Source: PCRC01 sp017848435
Lineage (GTDB): Bacteria > Pseudomonadota > Gammaproteobacteria > Burkholderiales > Burkholderiaceae_C
NCBI GenBank assembly: GCA_965284315.1
Contig: OZ260072.1
Span: forward strand, 3,162,001 to 3,226,000
Reading direction: 5' to 3'
DNA: 64,000 nucleotides
Shown here: piece after piece, positions 17,846 through 25,712 of the stretch
Position numbering within the stretch: the first letter of the stretch is position 1
Layout: the number at the start of each line of letters is the position of its first letter
The notes under the pieces: generated by a model
Told to the model about the DNA's origin: nothing
The model's input: only the letters and a program-made list of their open reading frames with translations
Databases searched by the model: none
Position numbers and translations under genes: made by a program

Positions 17846-17899
17846 GCACCTGCTGAGGCATTCAGATCGGTTCAAGCCTCAACATCTCTCAAAAAGAAA

Positions 17900-17935
17900 T
17901 CCCGGTTCAACCTGAGGTTGAACCGGGACTGTTTT
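17900..17935. terminator. Bidirectional terminator between tniQ and the yafQ gene
   Basis: Perfect 13-bp stem TCCCGGTTCAACC with its complement around TGA. GTTTT follows on the plus strand and TTTCTTTTT on the minus strand, so it can end both converging transcripts. Confidence 0.85.
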
Positions 17936-17948
17936 GATCACCAAAATG

Positions 17949-18230
17949 CTACAGACCTAGCTCGCTGTGCGAGCCAAGCCTAACGAGTTGCAACGTCGCC
18001 TTATCTGGCTTTCTATAGATCAGCACCAGGTCGGGCTTGATGTGACAATCTCGATGATCCTTCCACTCACCCGTTAGCGCATGGTCGCGGTGCCGAGGCT
18101 CTAGCGGCAGATCGCTTGCCAGAGCTTCCAGAATCTGCTCCAAATCGGCATCGAGTGTTGCCCGATGCTGGCTCTTAGCCTCGCGTTTGTAGTCGCGCCT
18201 GAATTGGCCGGTCGGCTCAATCTTCCGCAT
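17949..18230 (-). CDS. yafQ: YafQ-family mRNA-interferase toxin
   Basis: 93-aa RelE-superfamily toxin that cuts mRNA on the ribosome. It starts MRKIEPTGQFRRDYKREAKS. The YafQ pattern is seen in PLEPRHRDHALTGEWKDHRD, CHIKPDLVLIYR and the C-terminal LVRLGSHSEL with the catalytic His. It overlaps the antitoxin gene by 14 bp, the normal DinJ-YafQ layout. Likely helps retain the transposon or acts against phage. Confidence 0.9.
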   Translation of the reverse strand: MRKIEPTGQFRRDYKREAKSQHRATLDADLEQILEALASDLPLEPRHRDHALTGEWKDHRDCHIKPDLVLIYRKPDKATLQLVRLGSHSELGL

Positions 18231-18480
18231 GCAGGTTGGCCATCAACGCCCCAACGCTGCCGAAGCGCTTGAGGTTACCGGCGCGTGCCTCGCGCATGGC
18301 TGCGATGGTGGTTTCGTTCGGGATCAAAGGCTCGAACGGCAAAGCCTTCTCGCGGGCTATGCGCGTCAGCATGATGCGGAAGGCATCCGACACTGTCAGC
18401 CCCATTGACGCAAGCACGGCGCTTGCTTCTTCTTTAATGTGCTCGTCAATGCGTGCTCGAACCACAGAGTTGGTAGTCAT
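18217..18480 (-). CDS. dinJ: RelB/DinJ-family antitoxin
   Basis: 87-aa ribbon-helix-helix antitoxin. Start set at ATG 18480 (MTTNSVVRARIDEHIKEEAS); a 40-codon upstream extension reads as non-family sequence. The RHH region GLTVSDAFRIMLTRIAREK matches DinJ. The C-terminal half would wrap the YafQ toxin. A 19-bp palindrome upstream is the likely autoregulatory operator. Confidence 0.9.
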   Translation of the reverse strand: MTTNSVVRARIDEHIKEEASAVLASMGLTVSDAFRIMLTRIAREKALPFEPLIPNETTIAAMREARAGNLKRFGSVGALMANLHAED

Positions 18481-18501
18481 GATTGATTTCTTGTTTACTA
18501 C

Positions 18502-18520
18502 TGGGCTACATTGTAGCCCA
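18502..18520. promoter_or_regulatory. Palindromic operator of the toxin-antitoxin pair
   Basis: TGGGCTACATTGTAGCCCA is a perfect 9-1-9 inverted repeat, 21 bp before the antitoxin ATG. RelB/DinJ proteins bind such dyads to repress their own operon. Confidence 0.7.
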
Positions 18521-18596
18521 CAAGAGGTCATCCCGCGACGGCGAATACTCATCGGCGGGTATTGAGTGGAACGCCTGGCCGACTTTGCATCCGTCA

Positions 18597-18848
18597 TCAT
18601 TTCACACGCTCAACAACGTCTTCCCAATTCCAGAACACCTGGCTGTTCATTATTCGGTACGTGTACTCTTTCATGTCGATGTCAAGGGCATCAGCCAAGC
18701 GCGTCGCCAACGTATTAGCCAGTTTTCGAGACTCGTCAGAGTCCTTCAAGCTCAGTAACACCTGGTCGCGGAAAACCACGCCGACCTCGACAAACCTTTT
18801 TTCAGTTCTCACAACAATCAAAATGACAGCATCGTCGTCTGTTTTCAT
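18597..18848 (-). CDS. Hypothetical 83-residue protein
   Basis: Starts MKTDDDAVILIVVRTEKRFV with AGGAG six bases upstream, which makes it a credible gene. Predicted soluble, beta-rich first half (VEVGVVFRDQVLLSL) and helical second half. No family recognised. It lies between the toxin-antitoxin pair and the cadmium regulator, all on the minus strand. Confidence 0.6.
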   Translation of the reverse strand: MKTDDDAVILIVVRTEKRFVEVGVVFRDQVLLSLKDSDESRKLANTLATRLADALDIDMKEYTYRIMNSQVFWNWEDVVERVK

Positions 18849-18949
18849 ACTTACTCCTGTTGCAGGTCTCTCCCGGATGGGAGGCGAACCTGGTGGCAGG
18901 AAATGCGATGAGCGACGAAATCTGCACTAGGTGGCTGAAAACCTGCGTC

Positions 18950-19399
18950 CTACCGGTGTGTGCCCTGGATGTGGCCCCGAGGTTGTGGGCTCGCTGTCGG
19001 CTGATGTGCTGCCTCTACCAGCCCGTTCAGGATGCCGCAATCTTTTGCCAGTTGGGCATCCCGGCACTGAAGCCGCATGGCCTTCAACGTCTTTTCCATG
19101 GCCTTCAGCTCCCGGATGCGTTTGGTGACATGGTCAATGTGCTCGTCCAACAAAGTGTTTACATCGCCACACTGGGCACTGGGAGCATCTTTGAAGCGAA
19201 GCAGGGTGCGAATCTCATCCAGCGCCATGTCAAGAGAGCGGCAGTGGCGAATGAACGCCAGTCGTTCGATGCTGGATTGGTCATAGGACCTGTAGTTGGA
19301 CTCCGTCCGAGCCGCCTGGGGCAAGAGGCCTTCGCGCTCGTAAAACCGGATCGTCTCAGCTTGCGTCTGAGCAGCTTTAGCCAGTTCGCTAATTTTCAT
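18950..19399 (-). CDS. cadR: Cd(II)/Pb(II)-responsive MerR-family regulator
   Basis: 149-aa metal-sensing activator. HTH at the start (MKISELAKAAQTQAETIRFY, then EREGLLP). Metal ligands C77 (SAQCGDV), C112 and C121 (LQCRDAQLAKDCGIL) match the CadR/PbrR subgroup. It is divergent from the P-type ATPase gene across a MerR-type promoter and should activate it when Cd or Pb binds. The C-terminal tail (HQPTASPQPRGHIQGTH) is His-bearing, as in some CadR proteins. Confidence 0.92.
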   Translation of the reverse strand: MKISELAKAAQTQAETIRFYEREGLLPQAARTESNYRSYDQSSIERLAFIRHCRSLDMALDEIRTLLRFKDAPSAQCGDVNTLLDEHIDHVTKRIRELKAMEKTLKAMRLQCRDAQLAKDCGILNGLVEAAHQPTASPQPRGHIQGTHR

Positions 19400-19458
19400 G
19401 TGGCTTCTCCAGGCGCTTCGAATGCCGTCAGGGCATTGCGGTCAATTGAACAGGGTTC

Positions 19459-19489
19459 TTGACTTTAAGGTTACTACAAGGTTTCCAAT
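19459..19489 (+). promoter_or_regulatory. MerR-type promoter/operator of the cad operon
   Basis: TTGACT (-35, 19459-19464) and a -10-like TCCAAT (19484-19489) are 19 bp apart, the over-long spacing of MerR-activated promoters. The spacer holds an imperfect dyad (ACTTTAAGGT / ACTACAAGGT), the expected CadR site. Confidence 0.75.
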
Positions 19490-19495
19490 CGCATC

Positions 19496-21718
19496 ATGAC
19501 CTCTCAAAACACGCCTCCTTCGGCACACGAAGCAAACAACTCTACCCCTTGCTGTTCGTCCTCAACCACGACCAAATCGGCCTCGCCGCCAGGTTCAAGG
19601 GGGCAGCGTTTCCGCATCGCCACCATGGACTGCAGCGCTGAAGAATTAGAAATTCGCCAAGTGCTGGAGTCGATTCCTGGCATCCATTCGCTTGGATTTC
19701 AACTGGGCGACCGCACGCTCACCATTGATGCCACCGACCAAGCGCTGTCACTGGCTCTTGACGCCATTCGCAAAGTGGGTTTTGACCCACAGCCAATTCA
19801 GATGGCCAAATCCATGGGGGCCCTTGAAAACGAGGCCAGCGAAGAACATGCACATGGTCAGACGGACGGCATGGCACGTCTTGTGGCGGCTTTGACCTTC
19901 GCAGTGATTGCCGAGTCCATTGCCTATTTCGCACCAGACCTTGTTATCTGGAAGGGCGTCGGCATGGCTGTGGCCGCACTGGCCATCTGGCTAGCAGGAA
20001 TCAGTACATACAAGAAAGGCTTGGCAGCGCTGGTGCGCGGCAAGCTCAATATCAATGCGCTGATGTCAGTTGCTGTCACAGGCGCATTTTTGATTGGTCA
20101 ATGGCCCGAGGCTGCGATGGTGATGGCGCTGTACGCCATCGCCGAGCTGATTGAGGCCAAGGCTGTGGACCGCGCACGCAATGCTATCAAGGGACTGCTC
20201 GCGTTGGCTCCCGAGGAAGCCTTGGTCCTGGGGATGAATGGCGAGTGGGTGATGACGCCCGCGAGCGCGGTGCCACTGGAGGCCATTGTTCGTATCAAGC
20301 CTGGTGAAAGAGTGGCTTTGGATGGCATCGTCACCAAAGGAAACAGCGCCATCAACCAGGCGTCCGTCACTGGCGAGTCCATTCCGGTGGACAAGGCACC
20401 TGGGGATGCCGTATTCGCGGGAACGATCAATGAGACGGGTGAGCTGGAATTCCGGGTGACGGCCGCAGCCAACAACACCACGCTGGCGCGCATCATCCAC
20501 GCCGTCGAACAAGCCCAGGGAACCCGCGCGTCCACCCAACGGTTTGTGGACCGGTTTGCAGCAATCTACACGCCAGCCGTCTTTGCGATAGCCGTTGCAG
20601 TCGCCATCCTGATGCCTGTTCTGACCAGCCTGACCTGGCTGGAGGCACTGTACAAAGCATTGGTTCTGCTGGTCATTGCCTGCCCATGCGCGTTGGTGAT
20701 TTCGACCCCAGTCACTGTCGTCAGCGGCCTGTCTGCTGCTGCACGGCGTGGGATTTTGATCAAGGGAGGTACTTATCTAGAAGGCGCACGGCTCCTGAAG
20801 GCCGTCGCACTGGATAAAACTGGAACGATCACCGAGGGCAAACCCAAGTTGGTGGACTGGAAAGTGTTGGATGAAGCCGACGAGGCCGCCATCAAAGTGC
20901 TGGCAGCCAGTTTGTCGTCGCGCTCGGACCATCCTGTATCAATGGCGATCACGAACGGACTGGCGACTACACCAGTGCCTGTTGAGACCTTTGTGGCCTT
21001 GCCAGGTCGTGGCGTGTCAGGCACGGTCAACGGACAACCGTTGGTCTTGGGGAACCACCGCTCCATCCATGAGAGGGGCCTGTGTTCCCCTGAGCTTGAA
21101 GCGGCGTTAGCCATACATGAACAGCAAGGCCGAACGATCACGCTGCTGGCCGATGACACCCGCGTGCTGGCGCTGTTCGCGGTAGCCGACACCATCCGGG
21201 AATCCTCCAAACAGGCTGTGGCTGAACTTCAGGCGCTGGGTGTGACCCCCGTGATGCTGACCGGCGACAACGCTGCCACAGCGAAAGCCATCGCCGCACA
21301 GGCAGGGATAGCGGATGCGCGGGGTGACCTGCTGCCTGAAGCAAAGCTTGTCGCGATCAAGGAAATGCAAAAACGCTACGGTCCCACGGGCATGGCGGGT
21401 GACGGCATCAACGACGCCCCCGCACTCGCCCAGGCAGACATTGGCTTTGCCATGGGCGGTGCCGGTACCGACACGGCCATCGAAGCCGCTGACGTGGTGA
21501 TCATGAACGACGACTTGCAGCGCGTGGCCGAGACGGTTCGCCTGTCAAAACGCACCCATGCCGTGCTCTGGCAAAACATCAGCCTGGCACTTGGCATCAA
21601 AAGCATCTTCTTGGTGATGGCTGTGTTTGGAACCGCGACCATGTGGATGGCAGTCTTTGCGGACATGGGCGCCAGCCTGTTGGTGGTCGCCAATGGTTTG
21701 AGATTGCTTCGCAAATGA
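19496..21718 (+). CDS. cadA: Cd/Zn/Pb-exporting P1B-type ATPase
   Basis: 740-aa inner-membrane pump. The N terminus has a Cys pair (STPCCSSST) and a heavy-metal domain with the PbrA-like TMDCSAEELEIRQVLE, which has a single Cys instead of CxxC. The transport site is C396-P-C398 (IACPCALVIST), the phosphorylation site is D440 in DKTGTITEGKP, and the hinge is GDGINDAPALAQADIGFAMG. Full length for ZntA/CadA/PbrA. It is coupled to the next gene (ATGA) and controlled by the divergent MerR-type regulator. Confidence 0.94.
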   Translation: MTSQNTPPSAHEANNSTPCCSSSTTTKSASPPGSRGQRFRIATMDCSAEELEIRQVLESIPGIHSLGFQLGDRTLTIDATDQALSLALDAIRKVGFDPQPIQMAKSMGALENEASEEHAHGQTDGMARLVAALTFAVIAESIAYFAPDLVIWKGVGMAVAALAIWLAGISTYKKGLAALVRGKLNINALMSVAVTGAFLIGQWPEAAMVMALYAIAELIEAKAVDRARNAIKGLLALAPEEALVLGMNGEWVMTPASAVPLEAIVRIKPGERVALDGIVTKGNSAINQASVTGESIPVDKAPGDAVFAGTINETGELEFRVTAAANNTTLARIIHAVEQAQGTRASTQRFVDRFAAIYTPAVFAIAVAVAILMPVLTSLTWLEALYKALVLLVIACPCALVISTPVTVVSGLSAAARRGILIKGGTYLEGARLLKAVALDKTGTITEGKPKLVDWKVLDEADEAAIKVLAASLSSRSDHPVSMAITNGLATTPVPVETFVALPGRGVSGTVNGQPLVLGNHRSIHERGLCSPELEAALAIHEQQGRTITLLADDTRVLALFAVADTIRESSKQAVAELQALGVTPVMLTGDNAATAKAIAAQAGIADARGDLLPEAKLVAIKEMQKRYGPTGMAGDGINDAPALAQADIGFAMGGAGTDTAIEAADVVIMNDDLQRVAETVRLSKRTHAVLWQNISLALGIKSIFLVMAVFGTATMWMAVFADMGASLLVVANGLRLLRK

Positions 21719-22245
21719 CCGGCGCAAACCTAGAACCCGTCGCCGGCAATGCAGCGACAGGCCGACTTCCAATCGGCTCGGCCTGGTGGGTAGTTGGAAT
21801 GATCCTCGGCCTCGACGTGGTGCTGAAGCAGTGGATACACCAGCAGCTTGACTACCTGCAGGCCATTGCCGTCACGCCATTTTTCAACCTTGTGCATGTT
21901 CACAACACGGGCGCAGCATTCAGTTTTCTTGCTGATGCCGGGGGTTGGCAACGGTGGTTGTTCGTTGGGGTAGCTGCCGCCGTTTCCGTCTGGTTGGCGT
22001 GGTCGTTGGCCAAGTCGCCCAACCGGGTGGAGCGATTTGCCCTAGCCGTTCTTCTTGGCGGCGCCCTGGGCAATCTGGTTGACAGGCTGTATCGAGGCTA
22101 CGTGGTGGACTACCTTGATTTGTACTGGCAGGGTTGGCATTGGCCTGCGTTCAATCTGGCGGACATGGCCATTTGTACCGGGGTCGCGTTGCTGCTGTGG
22201 CTGACTTTCAGAACAAGCGCCACATTTGACGCCAAAGGCCAGTGA
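21715..22245 (+). CDS. lspA: LspA-family signal peptidase II in the cad/pbr operon
   Basis: 176-aa membrane aspartyl protease homologue. Start at ATG 21715 overlaps the ATPase stop. Conserved blocks: HNTGAAFSFL, LLGGALGNLVDRLYRGYVVD (first catalytic Asp region) and FNLADMAICTG (second catalytic Asp). Four hydrophobic spans are visible. It is an accessory copy, since a housekeeping lspA should exist elsewhere. pbr operons often carry such a gene; its role in resistance is not well defined. Confidence 0.88.
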   Translation: MTGANLEPVAGNAATGRLPIGSAWWVVGMILGLDVVLKQWIHQQLDYLQAIAVTPFFNLVHVHNTGAAFSFLADAGGWQRWLFVGVAAAVSVWLAWSLAKSPNRVERFALAVLLGGALGNLVDRLYRGYVVDYLDLYWQGWHWPAFNLADMAICTGVALLLWLTFRTSATFDAKGQ

Positions 22246-22307
22246 TATGGGATCGGTTTACCGCCCGTTCTCTGAACTTTCCTGAAGCCGTCGTATCATT
22301 CACACCC

Positions 22308-22676
22308 ATGTTGCGCTATTTGCTCATCGTTGTGTTCGTGTTCCAGTCCCTGCAAATGGGCCTGGCCAATGCGCATGTGACGGCGGAAATGGCGCATGCG
22401 GTGGTGCACGGACATGCGTCTGTTGTCACCACCGACCTGGAAATTTCTCCCAACTGCGACCATTGCCAAATTGATGGGAACAGTCATGCTTGCCATGACA
22501 ATCATTCTCACCACACGACAGTGATAGGTCTTGGTTCTGACCATATCCTCTTGCGCAATCCAGGAGATACGGGTCTTGGATATGTCACCAGTTCACCGCA
22601 CATCTCATCTGGCTCTCTTTCCAGAATCGAACGCCCTAAATGGGCCACCACGACTTCTGTCGTGGTGAATCTTTAA
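22308..22676 (+). CDS. czcI: CzcI-like small metal-binding periplasmic protein
   Basis: 122 aa from ATG 22308 (MLRYLLIVVFVFQSLQMGLA signal peptide). The mature part is His/Cys-rich: AEMAHAVVHGHASV and CDHCQIDGNSHACHDNHSHH. It heads the czcC-B-A operon, like CzcI of Cupriavidus, and may sense or buffer zinc or cadmium in the periplasm. A longer frame from 22242 is possible but would bury the signal peptide. Confidence 0.7.
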   Translation: MLRYLLIVVFVFQSLQMGLANAHVTAEMAHAVVHGHASVVTTDLEISPNCDHCQIDGNSHACHDNHSHHTTVIGLGSDHILLRNPGDTGLGYVTSSPHISSGSLSRIERPKWATTTSVVVNL

Positions 22677-22759
22677 GCACTTGTCTCGTTTCTCTCCAGC
22701 GGCTAAACCGCTGGCGCTTGGAGGTTCACCGAAGTTGTTGACCCACTTCGGAGAACTCT

Positions 22760-23992
22760 GTGTTCATCCATTTCAATCGTCCGTTATTTGGGCCGCGACA
22801 TGCCTCGGTTGTCGCCCTGTTGGTTTTTGCCTCTGCGACGGTTAACGCACAGGGCGGTACACCTCCGTCCCTTTCTGCGGCCTTGGAGGCTGCGTGGTCC
22901 CTAAGTCCCAACGCACGGTCCCTTGAGAACCGCCAGGCTGAGCTGGATGCGCGACTGCGCGTCTCAAAAGCGCTGCTCTCCAGCCCGCCTAGCCTTACCC
23001 TGACGCACCGCAACGACCGACCAGCTTCCAACCTCGGGCTGCGGGAATACGAGGCCGAGTTGGGATTGCCCCTTTGGAACCCCGGCGTGCGCACCGCCAC
23101 GGCTGCACAAATCACCGCAGAACGCAGCGCGCTTGACATACAGCAGCGCAGCGCCAAGCTGGCGCTTGCAGCGCAAGTGCGCGAACTGGCTGCCACCGCT
23201 GCGGTGGTGACACTGGAGCGCGAGCTGGCGCTGCGCAAAGAAGCCGAAGGCCAGTCACTGGCCCAGGACGTGCAAAAGCGCGTCACGGCAGGAGAGTCTG
23301 CGCGGGTTGATGCCCTGCTTGCTCAAGCTGCGGCAAAACAGGCCAGCGTTTTGGCCGCACAGTCAGACGCCGCGCTGGCGCAACTGCAAGGTCAGTGGCG
23401 GGCGTTGACAGGTCTGACGCAGTTTGCTCACGTAGCGGAGATGAATAACTCGCCCACCGTGGGCGAGCATCCGCTGGCCACCAGCGCACAAGCCAAGGTG
23501 CGTGCAGCTGAAGCCCGCCTCGCCCTGGCCGATGCTGACCGGCGTGACCCCGTGGAACTTGGCGTTGGCCTGACGCGCGAGCGGTCGGTTTTCGGTGAGA
23601 GTGCTCAAAACGCCATTCGCCTGTCAGTCCGCATCCCGTTCGGCGGTGACAACCGCAACGCATCGCGCCTGGCAGCAGCGCGCGCTGAACTCGATACCGC
23701 CATGGCCGACAAAGATGCCGCAGCGCGACAAATTGAGGCCGAGGTTCAGAGTGCTAACTTGGCCCTGGAGGCCGCGCAAAAGGCGCTGACGCTGGCGTCA
23801 GAACGGGCTTCACTGAGCAACGAGGCACAGGGTCTTATAGCCAAGTCCTTCCAACTGGGGGAAAGCGATCTGCCCGCCCGACTGCGCGCCGAAAGCGAGC
23901 GCTTCGAAGCCGAACTCGCGCTGGCCCGCGCACGCGTTGAACAACAAAGGGCGGTATCGCGCCTGAACCAAGCACAAGGACTACTGCCATGA
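22760..23992 (+). CDS. czcC: CzcC-type outer-membrane efflux channel
   Basis: 410-aa TolC-family protein, GTG start with GGAG upstream. Signal peptide to ATVNAQ at about residue 31. The rest is long helices with repeated Ala/Glu/Arg-rich segments (LALAAQVRELAATAAVVTLE; LALEAAQKALTLASERASL), the periplasmic tunnel of this family. It would pair with CzcB and CzcA for tripartite Zn/Cd/Co export. Overlaps the next gene by four bases. Confidence 0.9.
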   Translation: MFIHFNRPLFGPRHASVVALLVFASATVNAQGGTPPSLSAALEAAWSLSPNARSLENRQAELDARLRVSKALLSSPPSLTLTHRNDRPASNLGLREYEAELGLPLWNPGVRTATAAQITAERSALDIQQRSAKLALAAQVRELAATAAVVTLERELALRKEAEGQSLAQDVQKRVTAGESARVDALLAQAAAKQASVLAAQSDAALAQLQGQWRALTGLTQFAHVAEMNNSPTVGEHPLATSAQAKVRAAEARLALADADRRDPVELGVGLTRERSVFGESAQNAIRLSVRIPFGGDNRNASRLAAARAELDTAMADKDAAARQIEAEVQSANLALEAAQKALTLASERASLSNEAQGLIAKSFQLGESDLPARLRAESERFEAELALARARVEQQRAVSRLNQAQGLLP

Positions 23993-24567
23993 CACTCGCT
24001 ATTTCTCAAAACCGTTGGGCTCGAACGACTCGGATGTTTCTGGCGTGTCTGCTGCTGGCCGCTCAGTTCCCATTGTTTGCAGGTGAAGGCCATTCGCATG
24101 ACGCAGCACCTGCAACCAGCGCCGGGCCTGCGTTACCTCGCTTCACAGCGCACTCCGACTTGTTTGAAACGGTTGGCGTGCTCGATGGCGCTGAGCTTTC
24201 ATTTCTGATCGACCAGTATGAGACCAATGAGCCGGTGCTGGATGCCAAGGTAGAACTGGAGTCCGGCAGCCTGAAATCACCGCTGGCATATCACGCGGAT
24301 CACGCCGGCTACAGCATGCCATCAGAGGCCTTCAAAAAGCCTGGCACTTATGCCATCACCCTGACGATCACAGCCGGCGACCAAACAGACTTACTTACCG
24401 CGGAACTGGTTGTTCCTGACCCGGAGGCTGATCACGCCAACGAGGCACCCAGCAAACCATGGGGCCTGTGGTCCGGTATGGCCATTGCATTGCTGGCGCT
24501 TTTGGCCGCTGTTATTTGGCGTTTGCGCCAAACCAAGCCCGGACAAGCTAAATCCATGAGCATTTGA
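23989..24567 (+). CDS. Periplasmic, C-terminally anchored protein between czcC and czcB
   Basis: 192 aa. N-terminal signal (FLACLLLAAQFPLFAG) followed by a His-rich start of the mature chain (GEGHSHDAAP), a beta-sandwich-like middle (ELSFLIDQYETNEPVLDAKV) and a C-terminal membrane helix (SGMAIALLALLAAVIWRLR). No named family recognised. The fixed position in the czc operon and the His cluster suggest a periplasmic metal-handling role. The start overlaps czcC (ATGA). Confidence 0.75.
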   Translation: MTLAISQNRWARTTRMFLACLLLAAQFPLFAGEGHSHDAAPATSAGPALPRFTAHSDLFETVGVLDGAELSFLIDQYETNEPVLDAKVELESGSLKSPLAYHADHAGYSMPSEAFKKPGTYAITLTITAGDQTDLLTAELVVPDPEADHANEAPSKPWGLWSGMAIALLALLAAVIWRLRQTKPGQAKSMSI

Positions 24568-24584
24568 GCGCTAGGAAACAAACA

Positions 24585-25709
24585 ATGAAACAGACCATTT
24601 ACATGCTGTCGGTGGCGCTTGCCGTCACCGCGCTAGCCTACCCTTTTGCTGCCCAATCCGGCGAAGGGCATGACCATGGCGACGAAGCACCTGCCGCCAC
24701 CAATGCCAACGCACCCAAGCGCCTGCCAGACGGCGATGTTTTTCTGCCCAAACAGTCGCAACGCCAGTTGGGCGTTCGCACGGTAGCAATAGTGCAATCC
24801 AGCCTGCCCAAGACCCTTGAGCTGAGCGGGAGGGTTGTGATGGACCCTAACGCAGGCGGACGCGTGCAGGCAAGCATTGCAGGCCGGATAGAGGCGACCC
24901 CCAGAGGCTTTCCAGCTCTGGGGCAAGCGGTGCGCAAGGGCGAAGTGCTCGCTATCGTGCGCGCCTCTGCCAGCCCGATTGAGCGGGCTAACCAGGTCGC
25001 CCAAAGCGCCGAGTTGCGCGCCCAGCTTGACCAGGCCCAGCGGCGCGTTGCCCGCTTTGCCCAGCTGGAGGGCAGCATTGCGCAGAAAGACCGGGACGCG
25101 GCCCAGAGCGATGTGTTCAGCCTGCAGCAGCGGCTGGCGGCAGTACAAGCCAGCGTGTCGGCCAGCGAATCCTTGGTGTCGCCTGTGGCCGGTGTGATTT
25201 CTGTCAGCAATGCGGTGGCAGGCCAGGTGATCGAAGCACGCGAACTGCTGTTTGAGATCATTGACCCGGCCCGACTGACGGTCGAGGCCAGCGCGTTCGA
25301 CGCGTCTCTGATCGGCAACATTGCAGGCGCCAGCGTTGGCGCACCCGGCAGCAACAACAGCATCCCGCTGCAATTCGCAGGGGCAGGCAGAAGCCTGCGC
25401 GAAGGGGCGATTCCTCTGCAGTTCCGCACCACCGGTAAGTCGCCATTGCCCTTGGCGGTACACCAGCCGGTGAAGGTCGTCGTGCAAACCAAAGAGCAGG
25501 TGCAGGGCTTCGCGGTACCGGCCTCGGCCATCGCCAAAAACCCCAGCAATCAGGACATTGTGTGGGTCCATACCGGCGCGGAGGTGTTTGCACCACGCAC
25601 TGTGCGGTCTGTTGCCCTTGACGGGGCACGCGTATCGGTGCTGGACGGCCTGAAGGCTGGTGACCGTGTGGTCACGCAGGGCGCAGCCTTGATCAACCAG
25701 GTGAGGTAA
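24585..25709 (+). CDS. czcB: CzcB-type membrane-fusion (adaptor) protein
   Basis: Periplasmic adaptor of an RND metal pump, 374 aa from ATG 24585 (MKQTIYMLSVALAVTALAYP), which has AGGAAA upstream; a TTG at 24564 is an alternative. The His-rich mature start EGHDHGDEAP is followed by the lipoyl-like/barrel part (GRVQASIAGRIEATPRGF), a helical hairpin (about residues 145-210) and a beta-barrel ending AGDRVVTQGAALINQ. czcA follows after three bases. Confidence 0.92.
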   Translation: MKQTIYMLSVALAVTALAYPFAAQSGEGHDHGDEAPAATNANAPKRLPDGDVFLPKQSQRQLGVRTVAIVQSSLPKTLELSGRVVMDPNAGGRVQASIAGRIEATPRGFPALGQAVRKGEVLAIVRASASPIERANQVAQSAELRAQLDQAQRRVARFAQLEGSIAQKDRDAAQSDVFSLQQRLAAVQASVSASESLVSPVAGVISVSNAVAGQVIEARELLFEIIDPARLTVEASAFDASLIGNIAGASVGAPGSNNSIPLQFAGAGRSLREGAIPLQFRTTGKSPLPLAVHQPVKVVVQTKEQVQGFAVPASAIAKNPSNQDIVWVHTGAEVFAPRTVRSVALDGARVSVLDGLKAGDRVVTQGAALINQVR

Positions 25710-25712
25710 GCC